From Hydrogenispora sp. (GTDB lineage Bacteria; Bacillota; UBA4882; UBA10575), in NCBI GenBank assembly GCA_012837705.1, contig DUQQ01000095.1, forward strand, positions 1-44,599: a stretch of 44,599 nucleotides of DNA. Direction: 5' to 3'. Positions 18,550 to 27,311 of the stretch are shown in pieces. The position numbers were made by a program, and so were the translations under genes. Numbering within the stretch: position 1 is the first letter of the stretch; each line of letters begins with the position of its first letter. The notes below the pieces were generated by a model, which saw nothing but the letters and a program-made list of their open reading frames with translations, was not told the origin of the DNA and searched no databases.

Positions 18550-19902
18550 TTAATTGAGATGATCGGCCCGCCACTTCTGGAGGTAACGCAAGATCAGATC
18601 TTTACGGTTCCGTGCCGGATCCTCCGTCACCCAATGGAAGAGGTCATTTAACACCGCACCCACCTTTGGCCCAGGCGGTAAGCCCAGAAAAGCCATCACT
18701 TCGCGGCCATCAACGGCTAAATCCTTCCGCGTAAAAACAGTCTCTCCCGCCAAAAGCGCCTGGACCCGCCGGCTAAACTGGGCTAAACTCTCTTGCGCCC
18801 GGTAGGTGGGTCCACCGGTACCGACAATATCAGCCCGTCTTAACTCCAAAAGATCGACCATGTTCTCTGGTCCAACTCTACCGACCAACCGCCGGAGGGC
18901 AGCATCGGTCAGCCAGGGGTCGGCGGGGAACATGTGCCAGCGGATTAAGGTTAGCACCTTCTGCCGAAAGGCATTGGAAAAGCGGAGCCGTTCCAGAATT
19001 CCAGCGGCCAGTTCTTGGCCGACCTTTTCATGGCCATAATAGCGGATCCGGTCCCCACCCACTTGCCGGGTGGTCGCTTTCCCCAGATCGTGGAGAAAAG
19101 CGGCCCAGCGTAGTTCCGCCGTTGGCTTGATCGCCTGCACCGTCGCCACCAAGTGGGTAAAGAGCGAGGCATCGGTGGTCCTGATGGCCTTAAACTCCGG
19201 TATAATCGTGGTCAGTAAACCGCTACGGGCCATCCCCTTCAGGCCCCGGGCCGGCTCCACACCAACCAGAAGCTTCGTCATTTCATCCCGGATCCGTTCA
19301 CCGCTGATCTTGGTAATCGCTTCCGCTTCGATCCCCTGCTCTGTCGCGGCTGCTCCCCGGAACCCCAAAGTCGACTGAAAACGGTAGAAGCGGAGCATAC
19401 GCAGGGGGTCTTCCTGAAAACGGGCGGCGGGATCGCCCACGGCCTTGACCAGGCGTCGTTTCAAGGCCCACACCCCGCGGTATGGATCGACCAAACGTCG
19501 CGCGACCGGATCCATGGCAAGCGCATTAATGGTGAAATCCCGCCGTGCCAGATCGGCCACCAGGTCCGGGGTGAACTCGACCCAATCGGGGCGGCGCCCG
19601 TCACTATAGCCGCCTTCCTGACGAAAGGTGGTGACCTCCAACTGCTGGTCACCGATGAGCACACCCACCGTGCCAAACTTTTCTCCCAACGCGATGGTAC
19701 GGTCAAAGAGGGCCTTTACTTCCTCCGGCCGGGCGTCTGTGGCTATATCCCAGTCCTGCGGCGGGCAGCCCCGTAAAAGGTCTCGAGGCGCGCCCCCAAC
19801 CAGATAGGCCTGATAACCCCCGCTTTGTAACCGCTGCAGAACGGTAAAGACTTCCGCCGGAATCCTCCGACAAAGCTGGGGCCACTTTCCCCACCTCAGC
19901 AC
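18550..19902 (-). CDS. cca: CCA tRNA nucleotidyltransferase with HD domain
   Basis: A 450-aa class II nucleotidyltransferase that adds or repairs the 3' CCA of tRNAs, or polyadenylates. LVGGAPRD (34-41) and catalytic D50 and D52 (QDWDIAT) mark the head; RRDFTINALA, the QEDPLRMLR neck and an HD segment (LHDLGK, about 268) follow. CCA is encoded in the three tRNA genes seen here, so repair is a likely role. The start is GTG, with AGGAGG and GGAGG upstream. Whether it adds CCA alone, A alone or C alone cannot be read off. It probably forms its own transcript. Confidence 0.93.
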   Translation of the reverse strand: MLRWGKWPQLCRRIPAEVFTVLQRLQSGGYQAYLVGGAPRDLLRGCPPQDWDIATDARPEEVKALFDRTIALGEKFGTVGVLIGDQQLEVTTFRQEGGYSDGRRPDWVEFTPDLVADLARRDFTINALAMDPVARRLVDPYRGVWALKRRLVKAVGDPAARFQEDPLRMLRFYRFQSTLGFRGAAATEQGIEAEAITKISGERIRDEMTKLLVGVEPARGLKGMARSGLLTTIIPEFKAIRTTDASLFTHLVATVQAIKPTAELRWAAFLHDLGKATTRQVGGDRIRYYGHEKVGQELAAGILERLRFSNAFRQKVLTLIRWHMFPADPWLTDAALRRLVGRVGPENMVDLLELRRADIVGTGGPTYRAQESLAQFSRRVQALLAGETVFTRKDLAVDGREVMAFLGLPPGPKVGAVLNDLFHWVTEDPARNRKDLILRYLQKWRADHLN

Positions 19903-20004
19903 TGCACGGACCTCCCTCCTTGACCATTAAACCATCCAACCAAGGTTTTTACATTTTGAAAATACTTTTTCCTACTTGTAATTCGAGGAAACCTTCGCAA
20001 AACG

Positions 20005-20029
20005 CACGAGTAGAACTCACGAGTAGACT
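20005..20029. repeat. 13-bp near-tandem repeat in the cca/cwlD gap
   Basis: CACGAGTAGA occurs at 20005-20014 and 20018-20027, each followed by a CT-containing tail. It lies in the 262-bp divergent gap between cca and cwlD, which otherwise shows no gene and no strong sigma-A promoter. Confidence 0.6.
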
Positions 20030-20164
20030 GATCGAACACAGCACCAACTTAACGCTCTACACAAACGCCAATCTTAAGTCCGGCGCTTGCCCCAGCAAGC
20101 ATAAAACGGTTCACACCGCATATCAATAAGTAACGATTAAATGGTGCGGCGGTGAGCACTTCCC

Positions 20165-20899
20165 ATGCGAATCATCATCCTCCGAAAAGAAAGGTTCCTG
20201 CTCTTCCTCTCTCTCTTCACCGTCCTGGGCGGCCTGCTTTTTCTCTTCCCCTTTCTATACCGGGTCATTCCGGCCCGGAGTAGACTTGGTCAGACCACTA
20301 TTCTGCTTGATCCGGGCCACGGGGGGATCGACGGGGGGACGCAGGACCGCGCCGGTAATTTAGAGAAAGACATCAACCTGGCAATCGCCCACAAAATCCG
20401 CGCACAGCTTACCCAGTGCGGGGTCAATGTCGTTATGACCAGAGAAGAAGATACCGAACTCGCCCCTTACCAACCGGGACGCGGCGGTCGCCACCGGCGT
20501 GATTTAACCGCCCGGATTGAACGGGCAAGGAGCGCAAAAGCCCTCTATTTAGTGAGTATTCATTGCGATTGGTCGACCGCGGCCACACGCCGCGGCATGG
20601 TCGCTTTTTATTATTACCGGAATCCAGTGGGGAAAAATCTCGCCCTGAGTATCCAAGAGGAGTTGAATAAGATCCAACCGCAGCCGCAAAAGGCCGCCCC
20701 GGGCAAGTATTTTCTCTTGGAGCAACCCGGGTTCAACGGGGTCATCGTCGAAGTGGGCTTCCTCTCCCATCCGGAAGAAGCCGCCCTGCTCCAACAGGCC
20801 GACTACCAAGAAAAGGTCGCCTTCGCCATCGCCCAAGGTATCCTGCGGGCGCTCCCGACGACCGCCGCTCATCCTTCCCCAGCCTCGTCTCCGCCTTAA
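20165..20899 (+). CDS. cwlD: N-acetylmuramoyl-L-alanine amidase CwlD
   Basis: A 244-aa amidase_3 enzyme with an N-terminal membrane anchor (about 11-32). Zinc ligands H52 (DPGHGG), E67 and H133 (SIHCD) and catalytic E196 (VEVGFLSH) are present. CwlD starts muramic-delta-lactam formation in spore cortex by removing stem peptides, together with PdaA (not seen here). The tail is Pro/Ala-rich. ATG start behind a modest GGTGAG. A weak sigma-E-like CATATCAAT lies about 65 bp upstream, and an imperfect stem can pair with the ribosome site. It overlaps the convergent radical SAM gene by 4 bp at the 3' end. Confidence 0.9.
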   Translation: MRIIILRKERFLLFLSLFTVLGGLLFLFPFLYRVIPARSRLGQTTILLDPGHGGIDGGTQDRAGNLEKDINLAIAHKIRAQLTQCGVNVVMTREEDTELAPYQPGRGGRHRRDLTARIERARSAKALYLVSIHCDWSTAATRRGMVAFYYYRNPVGKNLALSIQEELNKIQPQPQKAAPGKYFLLEQPGFNGVIVEVGFLSHPEEAALLQQADYQEKVAFAIAQGILRALPTTAAHPSPASSPP

Positions 20900-22164
20900 A
20901 CCCCTCCGCGGCGGGCTCGACTATAGTTCCCCACTGTAAGCTGAGGAAATTCCCGCTTCAACTCCGCGAGAAAACCGGCAATCCCCAGCGTTTCCCCGGC
21001 GGGTTCCAGGTTTTCCTGGCGGAGGCGCGCCCACACATAATCCGGGTCAATATTGAGGTTGCGGATCTGAATCATCCCCATCGGGTACTCGCGAAGAAAG
21101 GCAAAAAGCTTTTCAACCTGTGCTTCCTGGTCCGTAAAACCGGGCAAAGTCAACAAGTTCAAAGAGACAAAGACCCCATGCCGGTCCAACCGGCGAATGG
21201 CCTCTCCAACGTGGTCGAGGGTATAACCCTGGGGTTGGTGGTAAAACCGGTAATAGTCCGGATCAGCCGAGAAAAGACTGATCCGCGCCGTGTTCAGACC
21301 GGCGATCGCCAGCTCCTCCAGGACCATCGGCAGACCGGCGTTGGTATTGATATTGATGGTTCCCGCTTCTGTTTTTCGGCGCATGATGGTGATCGCCTCT
21401 TTGATCACTTTCCCGGCAAGAAGCGGTTCCCCTTCGCACCCCTGGCCAAAGCTGAGGATCGCCTCGTCTGTAGCCAGATGCGGCAGGCCAATCTCGACCA
21501 CCTCTTCTACTGTCGGCACAAAAGCAATCCGCTCCTGGGGGGAGGGACAACACTCGGAGACTTGCTTGGAAATGCACCCCAGGCACTGGGCGTTACAGGA
21601 CGGTGAAACCGGAACCCCACCCTCCCAACGTCCGTAAAAGATGTTCTGCGCCGTAAAACAGTGATATTCTTTGGCACAATGGGCCAATTGTTTTAGAATT
21701 CGGTTCTCCGGGTGCGCCGCTAATTTCGCCGCGATCAAACCGGAGAGTTCTGGTGTGTTATAGAATTGCGGATCCCATTTCGCAAGCTCATCGGTGCGCC
21801 GGGCCGCAACCCAAAGTTCCCCGTCTTTAAACGCCACCGCCGTATACCCAAATAAGGGGAGACGGGGCGCGGTTTCTTCCCGCTGGTAAGCGGGTAAAAA
21901 CAACCGGGTATAACCTTGAGGCAGGATCGCCGCCACCGCCGTGACCCCCTTTTCGGCGATGAACTCTACCGTGCCCTCCCCCGCGAGACCCAACGGGGCC
22001 CGTCCGGGGAGATAAAAGAGGGTCGCCCCGGCGGGCAGCGGAATCAGATCTTCCGCGCTCAGCTCCCAATACTCCTCCCCGTTTGTCCCCAAAGCGGTCA
22101 GTTCCGAATCGAACTCCAGCTCCCCGTGGGCGGTGGCATAAACCACATTAATCTTTCTCTCCAT
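20896..22164 (-). CDS. Uncharacterised radical SAM protein
   Basis: A 422-aa protein with a radical SAM core from about residue 185 to 400. Cluster cysteines C190, C194 and C197 (CNAQCLGC) bind the catalytic [4Fe-4S]; GQGCEGEPLL and ININTNAG are SAM-site-type motifs. The first 180 residues form a separate, beta-rich domain ending in C163 and C169; C205 and C206 may add ligands. I do not recognise a specific reaction. ATG at 22164 has GGGAG 8 nt upstream; an open extension upstream lacks support. It is 84 bp after glyA on the same strand, so it may share the glyA promoter and one-carbon context, but that is only neighbourhood. Confidence 0.85.
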   Translation of the reverse strand: MERKINVVYATAHGELEFDSELTALGTNGEEYWELSAEDLIPLPAGATLFYLPGRAPLGLAGEGTVEFIAEKGVTAVAAILPQGYTRLFLPAYQREETAPRLPLFGYTAVAFKDGELWVAARRTDELAKWDPQFYNTPELSGLIAAKLAAHPENRILKQLAHCAKEYHCFTAQNIFYGRWEGGVPVSPSCNAQCLGCISKQVSECCPSPQERIAFVPTVEEVVEIGLPHLATDEAILSFGQGCEGEPLLAGKVIKEAITIMRRKTEAGTININTNAGLPMVLEELAIAGLNTARISLFSADPDYYRFYHQPQGYTLDHVGEAIRRLDRHGVFVSLNLLTLPGFTDQEAQVEKLFAFLREYPMGMIQIRNLNIDPDYVWARLRQENLEPAGETLGIAGFLAELKREFPQLTVGNYSRARRGGV

Positions 22165-22248
22165 GGTGTCTCTCCCATTTTGCTTTTTTGCCCCAAAAGA
22201 TGGAAGAAGGAGGGTTAACAACCGCCCCTCCCCTCCATGGCCGTCCGC

Positions 22249-23763
22249 TCAGCCAAAATATTTAAGCAACAATGCTAAATCCAGTTCCGGGTAGACCGGA
22301 AAACGGGAAAGTAAAGTCTGCACGCGGTCCCGGACCCCCGCTTTTACCTGGTCATCCAGTTTGTACCGGGCTTTACTGGGTTGGCCCGCCTTGGCACCCT
22401 TTTCGATCGTTTCTGGTTTTGTATTACTCAAGATCTGGTGGAGACAAGCCGCAATCTCTTTCATTTCGGCCGGACCCATCCCCAATGTGGAGACAGCCGG
22501 CGTTCCCAACCGCAACCCGCTGGTGTACCAGGGGCCATTGGAATCGTTGGGTAAAGAGTTCCGGTTCAAGGTGATCCCGCACTCGCGGACTGCACTCTCG
22601 GCCTGCCGGCCAGTAAGGCCAAAGGGACGCACATCGATCAGCAAAAGGTGGTTGTCGGTTCCACCGGTGGCGACCTTCATCCCCTGCGCCAAACAAGCCT
22701 CGGCCAGACTCCGGGCGTTCTCCACGATCCGTTGGGCGTAGGCCTTAAACTCCGCCGTATTGGCTTCCGTCAAAGCCACCGCTTTGGCCGCCATGACATG
22801 GGGGAGCGGACCGCCGATCACCAGGGGACAACCCTTATCCACATGCTCCGCGTATTCATTGGTGCAGAGGATCAGCCCGCCGCGCGGACCCCGCAAGGTT
22901 TTATGGGTTGTGGTCGTCACCACGTGGGCATGGGCAACCGGATTATAATCACCGGTAAAGACACCTCCCGCCACCAAACCGGCAAAGTGGGCCATATCAA
23001 CCATCAGCACCGCCCCAACGTCATCCGCAATCCGGCGCATCCGTTTAAAGTTGATCGCGCGCGGGTAAGCACTATAGCCCGCGAGCAAAATAAGGGGTTT
23101 AATCTCCGCCGCCTGCCGAGCGAGGGCATCATAATCAAGCAGACCGGATTCGGGATCAACCCCGTAACTAAAAGCCTCAAACATTTGGGCGGAGACATTG
23201 TGGCGGTAACCGTGGGTGAGGTGCCCGCCCGCATAATAATCCATCCCTAAGAGCCGCTGGTTTCCTAAGAGGTGGCGGAGTTTGTTCCAGTCTTCATCCT
23301 TTAGTTGACTGGGATCTTTAACCCCCCAATCTTCCAGGGTTGGGGTTTTCACTTTCGCATTGAGGATCGCCCAGAAGGCAATCAAGTTGGCATCAGCACC
23401 GCTATGGGGCTGTACATAGGCATGTTCGGCCCCGAACAAACGGCAAGCCTCCGCGACGGCATAACTTTCTACCTGGTCTATATTGTCACAACCGGCGTAA
23501 AACCGGTGAAACGGATATCCTTCCGCATACTTATCCGTTAGGAGATTACCCATCGCCAGCTGGCAGGGGAGGGAAGAATAGTTCTCACTGGCAATCAGCT
23601 TCAAGTTGTTCCTTTGGTCACGTAACTCGTAAACGATATCCCGCGCAATGGCGGGCGCCACTTTCGCCACTTCTTCCAGACTGGCGAGATAAGCCAGGAA
23701 CCCTGTGTTTAAAGCAACCGGATCGGTTGCCGCTAAATACTCATTGAGGGCTGAATTCTTCAT
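22249..23763 (-). CDS. glyA: Serine hydroxymethyltransferase, long form
   Basis: A 504-aa PLP enzyme interconverting serine and glycine with tetrahydrofolate. K288 in [16 protein letters not shown] is the PLP lysine; LIASENY, the DMAHFAG segment and [10 protein letters not shown] are standard. It is about 85-90 residues longer than the usual 410-420: an N-terminal extension of about 30 and an insert at about 135-185 (including [14 protein letters not shown]). Similar long forms are known in Chlamydiae and some other phyla. ATG start with GAGGAG upstream, behind a near-consensus promoter. No folate or glycine riboswitch is in the 45-nt leader. Confidence 0.93.
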   Translation of the reverse strand: MKNSALNEYLAATDPVALNTGFLAYLASLEEVAKVAPAIARDIVYELRDQRNNLKLIASENYSSLPCQLAMGNLLTDKYAEGYPFHRFYAGCDNIDQVESYAVAEACRLFGAEHAYVQPHSGADANLIAFWAILNAKVKTPTLEDWGVKDPSQLKDEDWNKLRHLLGNQRLLGMDYYAGGHLTHGYRHNVSAQMFEAFSYGVDPESGLLDYDALARQAAEIKPLILLAGYSAYPRAINFKRMRRIADDVGAVLMVDMAHFAGLVAGGVFTGDYNPVAHAHVVTTTTHKTLRGPRGGLILCTNEYAEHVDKGCPLVIGGPLPHVMAAKAVALTEANTAEFKAYAQRIVENARSLAEACLAQGMKVATGGTDNHLLLIDVRPFGLTGRQAESAVRECGITLNRNSLPNDSNGPWYTSGLRLGTPAVSTLGMGPAEMKEIAACLHQILSNTKPETIEKGAKAGQPSKARYKLDDQVKAGVRDRVQTLLSRFPVYPELDLALLLKYFG

Positions 23764-23813
23764 CGTCGCTCTTTACTCCTCACTTTCTTCATAAACCGAT
23801 TCTTATTCTCAAA

Positions 23814-23841
23814 ATTATATCATCTCTCGTTTATTTGTCAA
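23814..23841 (-). promoter_or_regulatory. Near-consensus promoter of glyA
   Basis: Minus strand TTGACA (23836-23841), 16 bp, TATAAT (23814-23819). Start near 23807 would give a leader of about 45 nt with no structured element. Confidence 0.85.
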
Positions 23842-24007
23842 TTTGCCATCGAAACCAACTCGCTACAGGGTTGTAAACATTTGTGGTTATAACCTTCGCC
23901 ATTCGTTAATACTTTTGACAAAGGGTTAAGTCGATCTAGCGCGAATATAATCTTAAAATATGAACAAAATTATTCCTTTGCCCGGAGTGTAAGGAGGATC
24001 ATTATTT

Positions 24008-25081
24008 ATGAAGAGAATCGTCTTAACCGGTGGCGGCACGGCTGGCCATGTCATGCCCAACCTAGCCCTGCTCCCGAAACTACGCAATAGAGGATGGGAA
24101 GTACTTTACGTTGGCAGTTATGATGGAATGGAAAGAGCGTTGATCGAAGACCAGCAAATCCCCTACTACCCGGTGGCCACCGGTAAATTCCGGCGTTACC
24201 TTTCCACACAAAATCTAACCGATCCGTTCCGGGTGGTAAAAGGATTGTTCCAGTCCTACCGCTTATTGAAAAAACTCCGTCCCCAGGTGGTCTTCTCCAA
24301 AGGGGGCTTTGTTGCGGTTCCGGTAACCATCGGGGCCTGGCTGAACCGGATCCCGGTCATCCTGCACGAATCGGATCTCACCCCTGGCCTCGCCAACCGG
24401 CTGGCCCTGCCGTTTGCAACTGCCGTCTGTGCCACTTTTCCCGAAACCATCAAACACCTTCCCGCCGACAAGCGGATCCTGACCGGAAACCCCATCCGGC
24501 CCGAACTTTTGACTGGCCGCAGAGAACAGGGGCTAAAGCTTTGCGGTTTTACCCCGGATAAGCCTGTCTTGCTCGTCATGGGGGGCAGTCTCGGTTCGGT
24601 GACCATTAATAAATTAATCCGGGCGATTCTCCCGGATCTCTTGCTCCAATACCAGGTTGCTCATATCTGCGGTCAGGGAAATGTCGACCCCAGTTTGGAC
24701 GGGTATAAGGGATACAAACAGTTTGCCTTTGTCGGGCCAGAACTCCCCCACATCATGGCCGCCGCCGATCTCTGCGTTTCCCGCGCCGGCGCCAATTTCC
24801 TCTTTGAACTGTTGGCCTTGAAAAAACCGCATCTCTTGATCCCGCTACCGAAAAGTTCCAGCCGGGGCGACCAGATCTTAAACGCCCAGTCTTTCAAGGG
24901 GCAGAACTTCAGTATGGTCTTGTACGAAGAGGAGATTAACGAAGCTCTCCTCAAAAAACAGATCGATCTACTTTATCAGAACCGGGAAGACTTTATCAAA
25001 GCGATGCGCGAAAGCAACCTGGCCGACGCGGCCAGCGAAATTATCAAGGTGATCGAAAAAACTGCAGTCCGTTCGCTCTAG
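24008..25081 (+). CDS. murG: MurG-type UDP-GlcNAc:lipid I GlcNAc transferase (orphan copy)
   Basis: A 357-aa GT-B glycosyltransferase. GGGTAGHVMP (9-18) is the N-domain loop of MurG, SKGGFVAVP and HESDLTPGLANR are diagnostic, and GGSLGS plus SRAGANFLFE form the UDP-GlcNAc side. It would attach GlcNAc to lipid I on the inner membrane face to make lipid II. Not in a division/cell-wall cluster: it lies alone on the plus strand with a small Cys-tailed gene. Some Bacillota have this type as the only MurG, others as a second one; which applies cannot be told. ATG with GGAGG 10 nt upstream. A TTGACA (23915) and TATAAT (23946) upstream are 25 bp apart, too far for a usual promoter. Confidence 0.88.
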   Translation: MKRIVLTGGGTAGHVMPNLALLPKLRNRGWEVLYVGSYDGMERALIEDQQIPYYPVATGKFRRYLSTQNLTDPFRVVKGLFQSYRLLKKLRPQVVFSKGGFVAVPVTIGAWLNRIPVILHESDLTPGLANRLALPFATAVCATFPETIKHLPADKRILTGNPIRPELLTGRREQGLKLCGFTPDKPVLLVMGGSLGSVTINKLIRAILPDLLLQYQVAHICGQGNVDPSLDGYKGYKQFAFVGPELPHIMAAADLCVSRAGANFLFELLALKKPHLLIPLPKSSSRGDQILNAQSFKGQNFSMVLYEEEINEALLKKQIDLLYQNREDFIKAMRESNLADAASEIIKVIEKTAVRSL

Positions 25082-25177
25082 GAAAAAATAAGAATTACCT
25101 ATTATATAGGCTTAAGTTCACGGTAATCTGATCTCCTTCCGCCGGTTTCGTCATAAAATGAAGCGGGAGGTGATGAA

Positions 25178-25555
25178 GTGAGCAGCGCCTGTAGTGTATT
25201 ACGCCGGATCGAAGAGGTCTCCCAAGCGGTCGCCGAATTTTTAGGCAATCCGGGGGCCCTTACCCCTGCCGTAGCTGCCGATCTCATTAATCGGATCGAG
25301 TTGATCCGCGGTGCCGTAAGATCATTACCCTTGGCTTCCGGGCCGAAAAACGATATCCTCCGTCGACTGAACCAAGCCCAATTCATTCTCCAAAACGGAA
25401 CCTTGGGTCTTACCCCAATTGAACGGGTCTTGTCTGTATTACAGATTTTGCAGTTGTCCGCCTTTAAAGTTAAAAACCGAAAACTCCCGTGCCCACAAGG
25501 TTTCGTGACTGTCCATCCTTCAAACCGCTTTAACACCCTCTGTGCTTGTTGCTGA
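25178..25555 (+). CDS. Small hypothetical protein with Cys-rich tail
   Basis: A 125-aa protein I do not recognise. It is mostly helical up to about residue 96 (three or four amphipathic helices) and ends in a short basic stretch with C105 and a terminal C122-x-C124-C125; C5 is near the start. No signal peptide or membrane helix. The start is GTG, supported by GGGAGG 7 nt upstream; a nearer ATG runs into a stop at once. It follows murG by 96 bp with no terminator between and is closed by a very strong terminator, so it is probably expressed. A metal- or thiol-binding tail is possible but only suggested by spacing. Confidence 0.7.
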   Translation: MSSACSVLRRIEEVSQAVAEFLGNPGALTPAVAADLINRIELIRGAVRSLPLASGPKNDILRRLNQAQFILQNGTLGLTPIERVLSVLQILQLSAFKVKNRKLPCPQGFVTVHPSNRFNTLCACC

Positions 25556-25586
25556 TCCTCAACCTCCGCCTACTGGCGAAGGAGAC

Positions 25587-25614
25587 ACCACCCCCCGCCC
25601 TGCGGGGGGTTTTT
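25587..25614 (+). terminator. Strong terminator after the murG/small-protein unit
   Basis: CCCCCCGC (25591-25598) pairs with GCGGGGGG (25602-25609) around loop CCT, followed by T5. Plus-strand only; it has no T-run for the opposing fumarase transcript. Confidence 0.93.
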
Positions 25615-25704
25615 ATGCGCGCGTAGAGAATAATGCCTTGTGCTTTTATTACCCAAACTTAAGCCAGACGCAGAAACCACAGCGCATAATATAAGTAATT
25701 AATA

Positions 25705-26280
25705 TTATTCCATCCCTTCTTGCTCTAGAGGAGCCCCCTCCTTCGCCCCCCGCGCAAAAAGGTTCCGGCCGTCGGGGTCGATCGCCACAATCAGCGGCAT
25801 CTTTTCCACCTCTAAACGGTAGATGGCTTCCGGACCCAAGTCGGGGTAAGCTATAAGTTCGGCCTTTTTAACACACTGGGCCAGTAGCGCGGCAGCACCA
25901 CCGGTCGCCACCAGGTAAGCAGCTTGGTGCCGTTGAATCGCCTGCACCACCTCTTGTGAACGTGGGCCTTTCCCGATCATGATCTTTAAACCTTGCTCTA
26001 GTAAAAGCGGGGTGTAAGGATCCATGCGGCTGCTGGTTGTCGGTCCACAGGAACCGATGATCTTCCCCGGCGGTGTGGGGCTGGGTCCGACGTAAAAGAG
26101 GGCTTGGTTCTCCAGCGCAAAGGGTAACGGTTCCCCTGCTTCCAACCGTGCCACAAGGCGCTGGTGGGCCGCATCACGGGCGGTATAGAGGACCCCCGAT
26201 AAATTAACCAGGTCCCCACTGGCCAAAGTCGCCAGTTGTTCCTTACCGACCGGGGTTTGGAGTTCTCTAATCCTCACCAT
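25705..26280 (-). CDS. fumB: Class I fumarate hydratase, beta subunit
   Basis: A 191-aa C-terminal (beta) part of the two-subunit iron-sulfur fumarase, which hydrates fumarate to malate. GSCGPTTSSRMD and the VATGGAAALLA segment are typical. The same family includes L-tartrate dehydratase beta; the alpha partner's sequence favours fumarase but does not prove it. ATG with GAGGTG 8 nt upstream; 12 bp after the alpha gene. The symbol follows common usage for the beta subunit. Confidence 0.88.
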   Translation of the reverse strand: MVRIRELQTPVGKEQLATLASGDLVNLSGVLYTARDAAHQRLVARLEAGEPLPFALENQALFYVGPSPTPPGKIIGSCGPTTSSRMDPYTPLLLEQGLKIMIGKGPRSQEVVQAIQRHQAAYLVATGGAAALLAQCVKKAELIAYPDLGPEAIYRLEVEKMPLIVAIDPDGRNLFARGAKEGAPLEQEGME

Positions 26281-26292
26281 GGTTTTCTCACC

Positions 26293-27132
26293 TCACAAAA
26301 TTGCGCTCCGGTGACGGGCAACATGACACTGGAGGTTAACCGCCACCGGGAGGGCGGCAATGTGGGTAGGGTAGGTCTCAATCTGCACCGCTAAAGCCGT
26401 TACTTTTCCGCCCAAACCCTGCGGTCCGATCCCGGTTTGGTTGATCAAAGCCAGCAGTTCCTTTTCCAGTTCAGCAACGGTCGGATCGGAGCTGGCAGTC
26501 CCCGCCGGGCGGATGAGGGCTGTCTTCGCCAGTAAAGCCGCCTTTTCCATCGTCCCGCCGATCCCAACCCCAACAATCACCGGCGGGCAGGCACAGCCCC
26601 CTGCCGCCGCCACCGTCTCGAGGACAAACCGTTTCACCCCTTCGATCCCGTCGGCCGGTTTCAACATCTTTAAGCGACTCATGTTTTCACTACCAGCCCC
26701 TTTGGGCGCAACAGTAATCTTCAAGCGATCCCCCGGTACCATCCGGGTGTGAATCACCGCTGGCGTATTATCGAAGGTGTTTATCCGGGTCAAGGGCGAA
26801 AGCACCGACTTCCGGAGATAGCCTTCCTGGTAGCCCCGGCGGACACCGGCGTTAACCGCAGCCTCCAAATCCCCACCGGTCAGATGCAGATCTTGGCCAA
26901 TTTCCAAAAACACCACGCAGATCCCGGTGTCCTGGCAAATGGGTAGCTGCTCCCGGGCGGCCACCTCTAAATTCTCCAGTACTTGGTCAAGGATGAAACA
27001 GCCGAAAGCCGATTCTTCTTCGTTCCGGGCTTGTTCCAGTAAAGCACGGACATCCGCACTAAGTTCACGGCAGGCTTCAACACACAACTGTGCTACCGTC
27101 GCCGTGACCAGATCCACATTGAGCTTGCGCAA
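26293..27132 (-). CDS. fumA: Class I fumarate hydratase, alpha subunit
   Basis: A 279-aa subunit carrying the [4Fe-4S] cluster of class I fumarase; cysteines in PICQDTG (C66), GGCACPP and LQCHVARH are the probable ligands. The start is best placed at TTG 27132: GGGGGG stands 6 nt before it and MRKLNVDLVT matches the family; the nearby ATG at 27138 abuts that G-run, leaving no spacing. The open frame upstream runs into tRNA-Leu and is not coding. No promoter fits in the 80 bp behind the tRNA, so expression probably depends on readthrough of the tRNA terminator. Enzyme could alternatively be a tartrate dehydratase. Confidence 0.9.
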   Translation of the reverse strand: MRKLNVDLVTATVAQLCVEACRELSADVRALLEQARNEEESAFGCFILDQVLENLEVAAREQLPICQDTGICVVFLEIGQDLHLTGGDLEAAVNAGVRRGYQEGYLRKSVLSPLTRINTFDNTPAVIHTRMVPGDRLKITVAPKGAGSENMSRLKMLKPADGIEGVKRFVLETVAAAGGCACPPVIVGVGIGGTMEKAALLAKTALIRPAGTASSDPTVAELEKELLALINQTGIGPQGLGGKVTALAVQIETYPTHIAALPVAVNLQCHVARHRSAIL

Positions 27133-27157
27133 ACCCATCCCCCCGTGATCCAACACT

Positions 27158-27198
27158 AAAAAACAAAAAACTGCAGGGTACCACCGGTACTTCTGCAG
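27158..27198 (-). terminator. Terminator or attenuator between tRNA-Leu and fumA
   Basis: CTGCAG (27193-27198) and CTGCAG (27171-27176) pair, with inner GTACC/GGTAC (a small internal loop) and a T6-G-T6 tail on the minus strand. It lies 15 nt after the encoded CCA and 26 nt before the fumA start, so it must be read through, or act as an attenuator, if fumA uses the tRNA promoter. Confidence 0.88.
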
Positions 27199-27212
27199 TG
27201 TGTCTTTCTTTA

Positions 27213-27295
27213 TGGTGCCCAGGACCGGACTTGAACCGGTACGGTTGCCCATACGCCCCTCAAACGTACGCGTCTGCCAGTTCCGCCACCTGGGC
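27213..27295 (-). tRNA. tRNA-Leu (anticodon GAG), CCA encoded
   Basis: An 83-nt class II tRNA. The acceptor GCCCAGG pairs with CCTGGGC, discriminator A, CCA encoded. Anticodon loop TTGAGGG gives GAG (reads CUC/CUU); the T arm ACCGG-TTCAAGT-CCGGT is perfect. It is preceded by a perfect consensus promoter. Confidence 0.96.
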
Positions 27296-27311
27296 ACGTT
27301 CAGCAAAACTT

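Noticed and set aside
22648-23250. 200-aa plus-strand frame inside glyA
   Set aside because: Antisense shadow of a strongly identified gene; no start signal, and its length follows from codon bias.
27171-27198. GGTGGTACC in the hairpin before fumA looks like a T-box antiterminator
   Set aside because: There is no stem I, specifier loop or alternative terminator; the whole space back to the tRNA is about 15 nt, and the motif is simply one side of the terminator stem.
27133-27306. Longer fumarase alpha reading frame
   Set aside because: The extension is the tRNA-Leu gene and its terminator read in frame, not protein.
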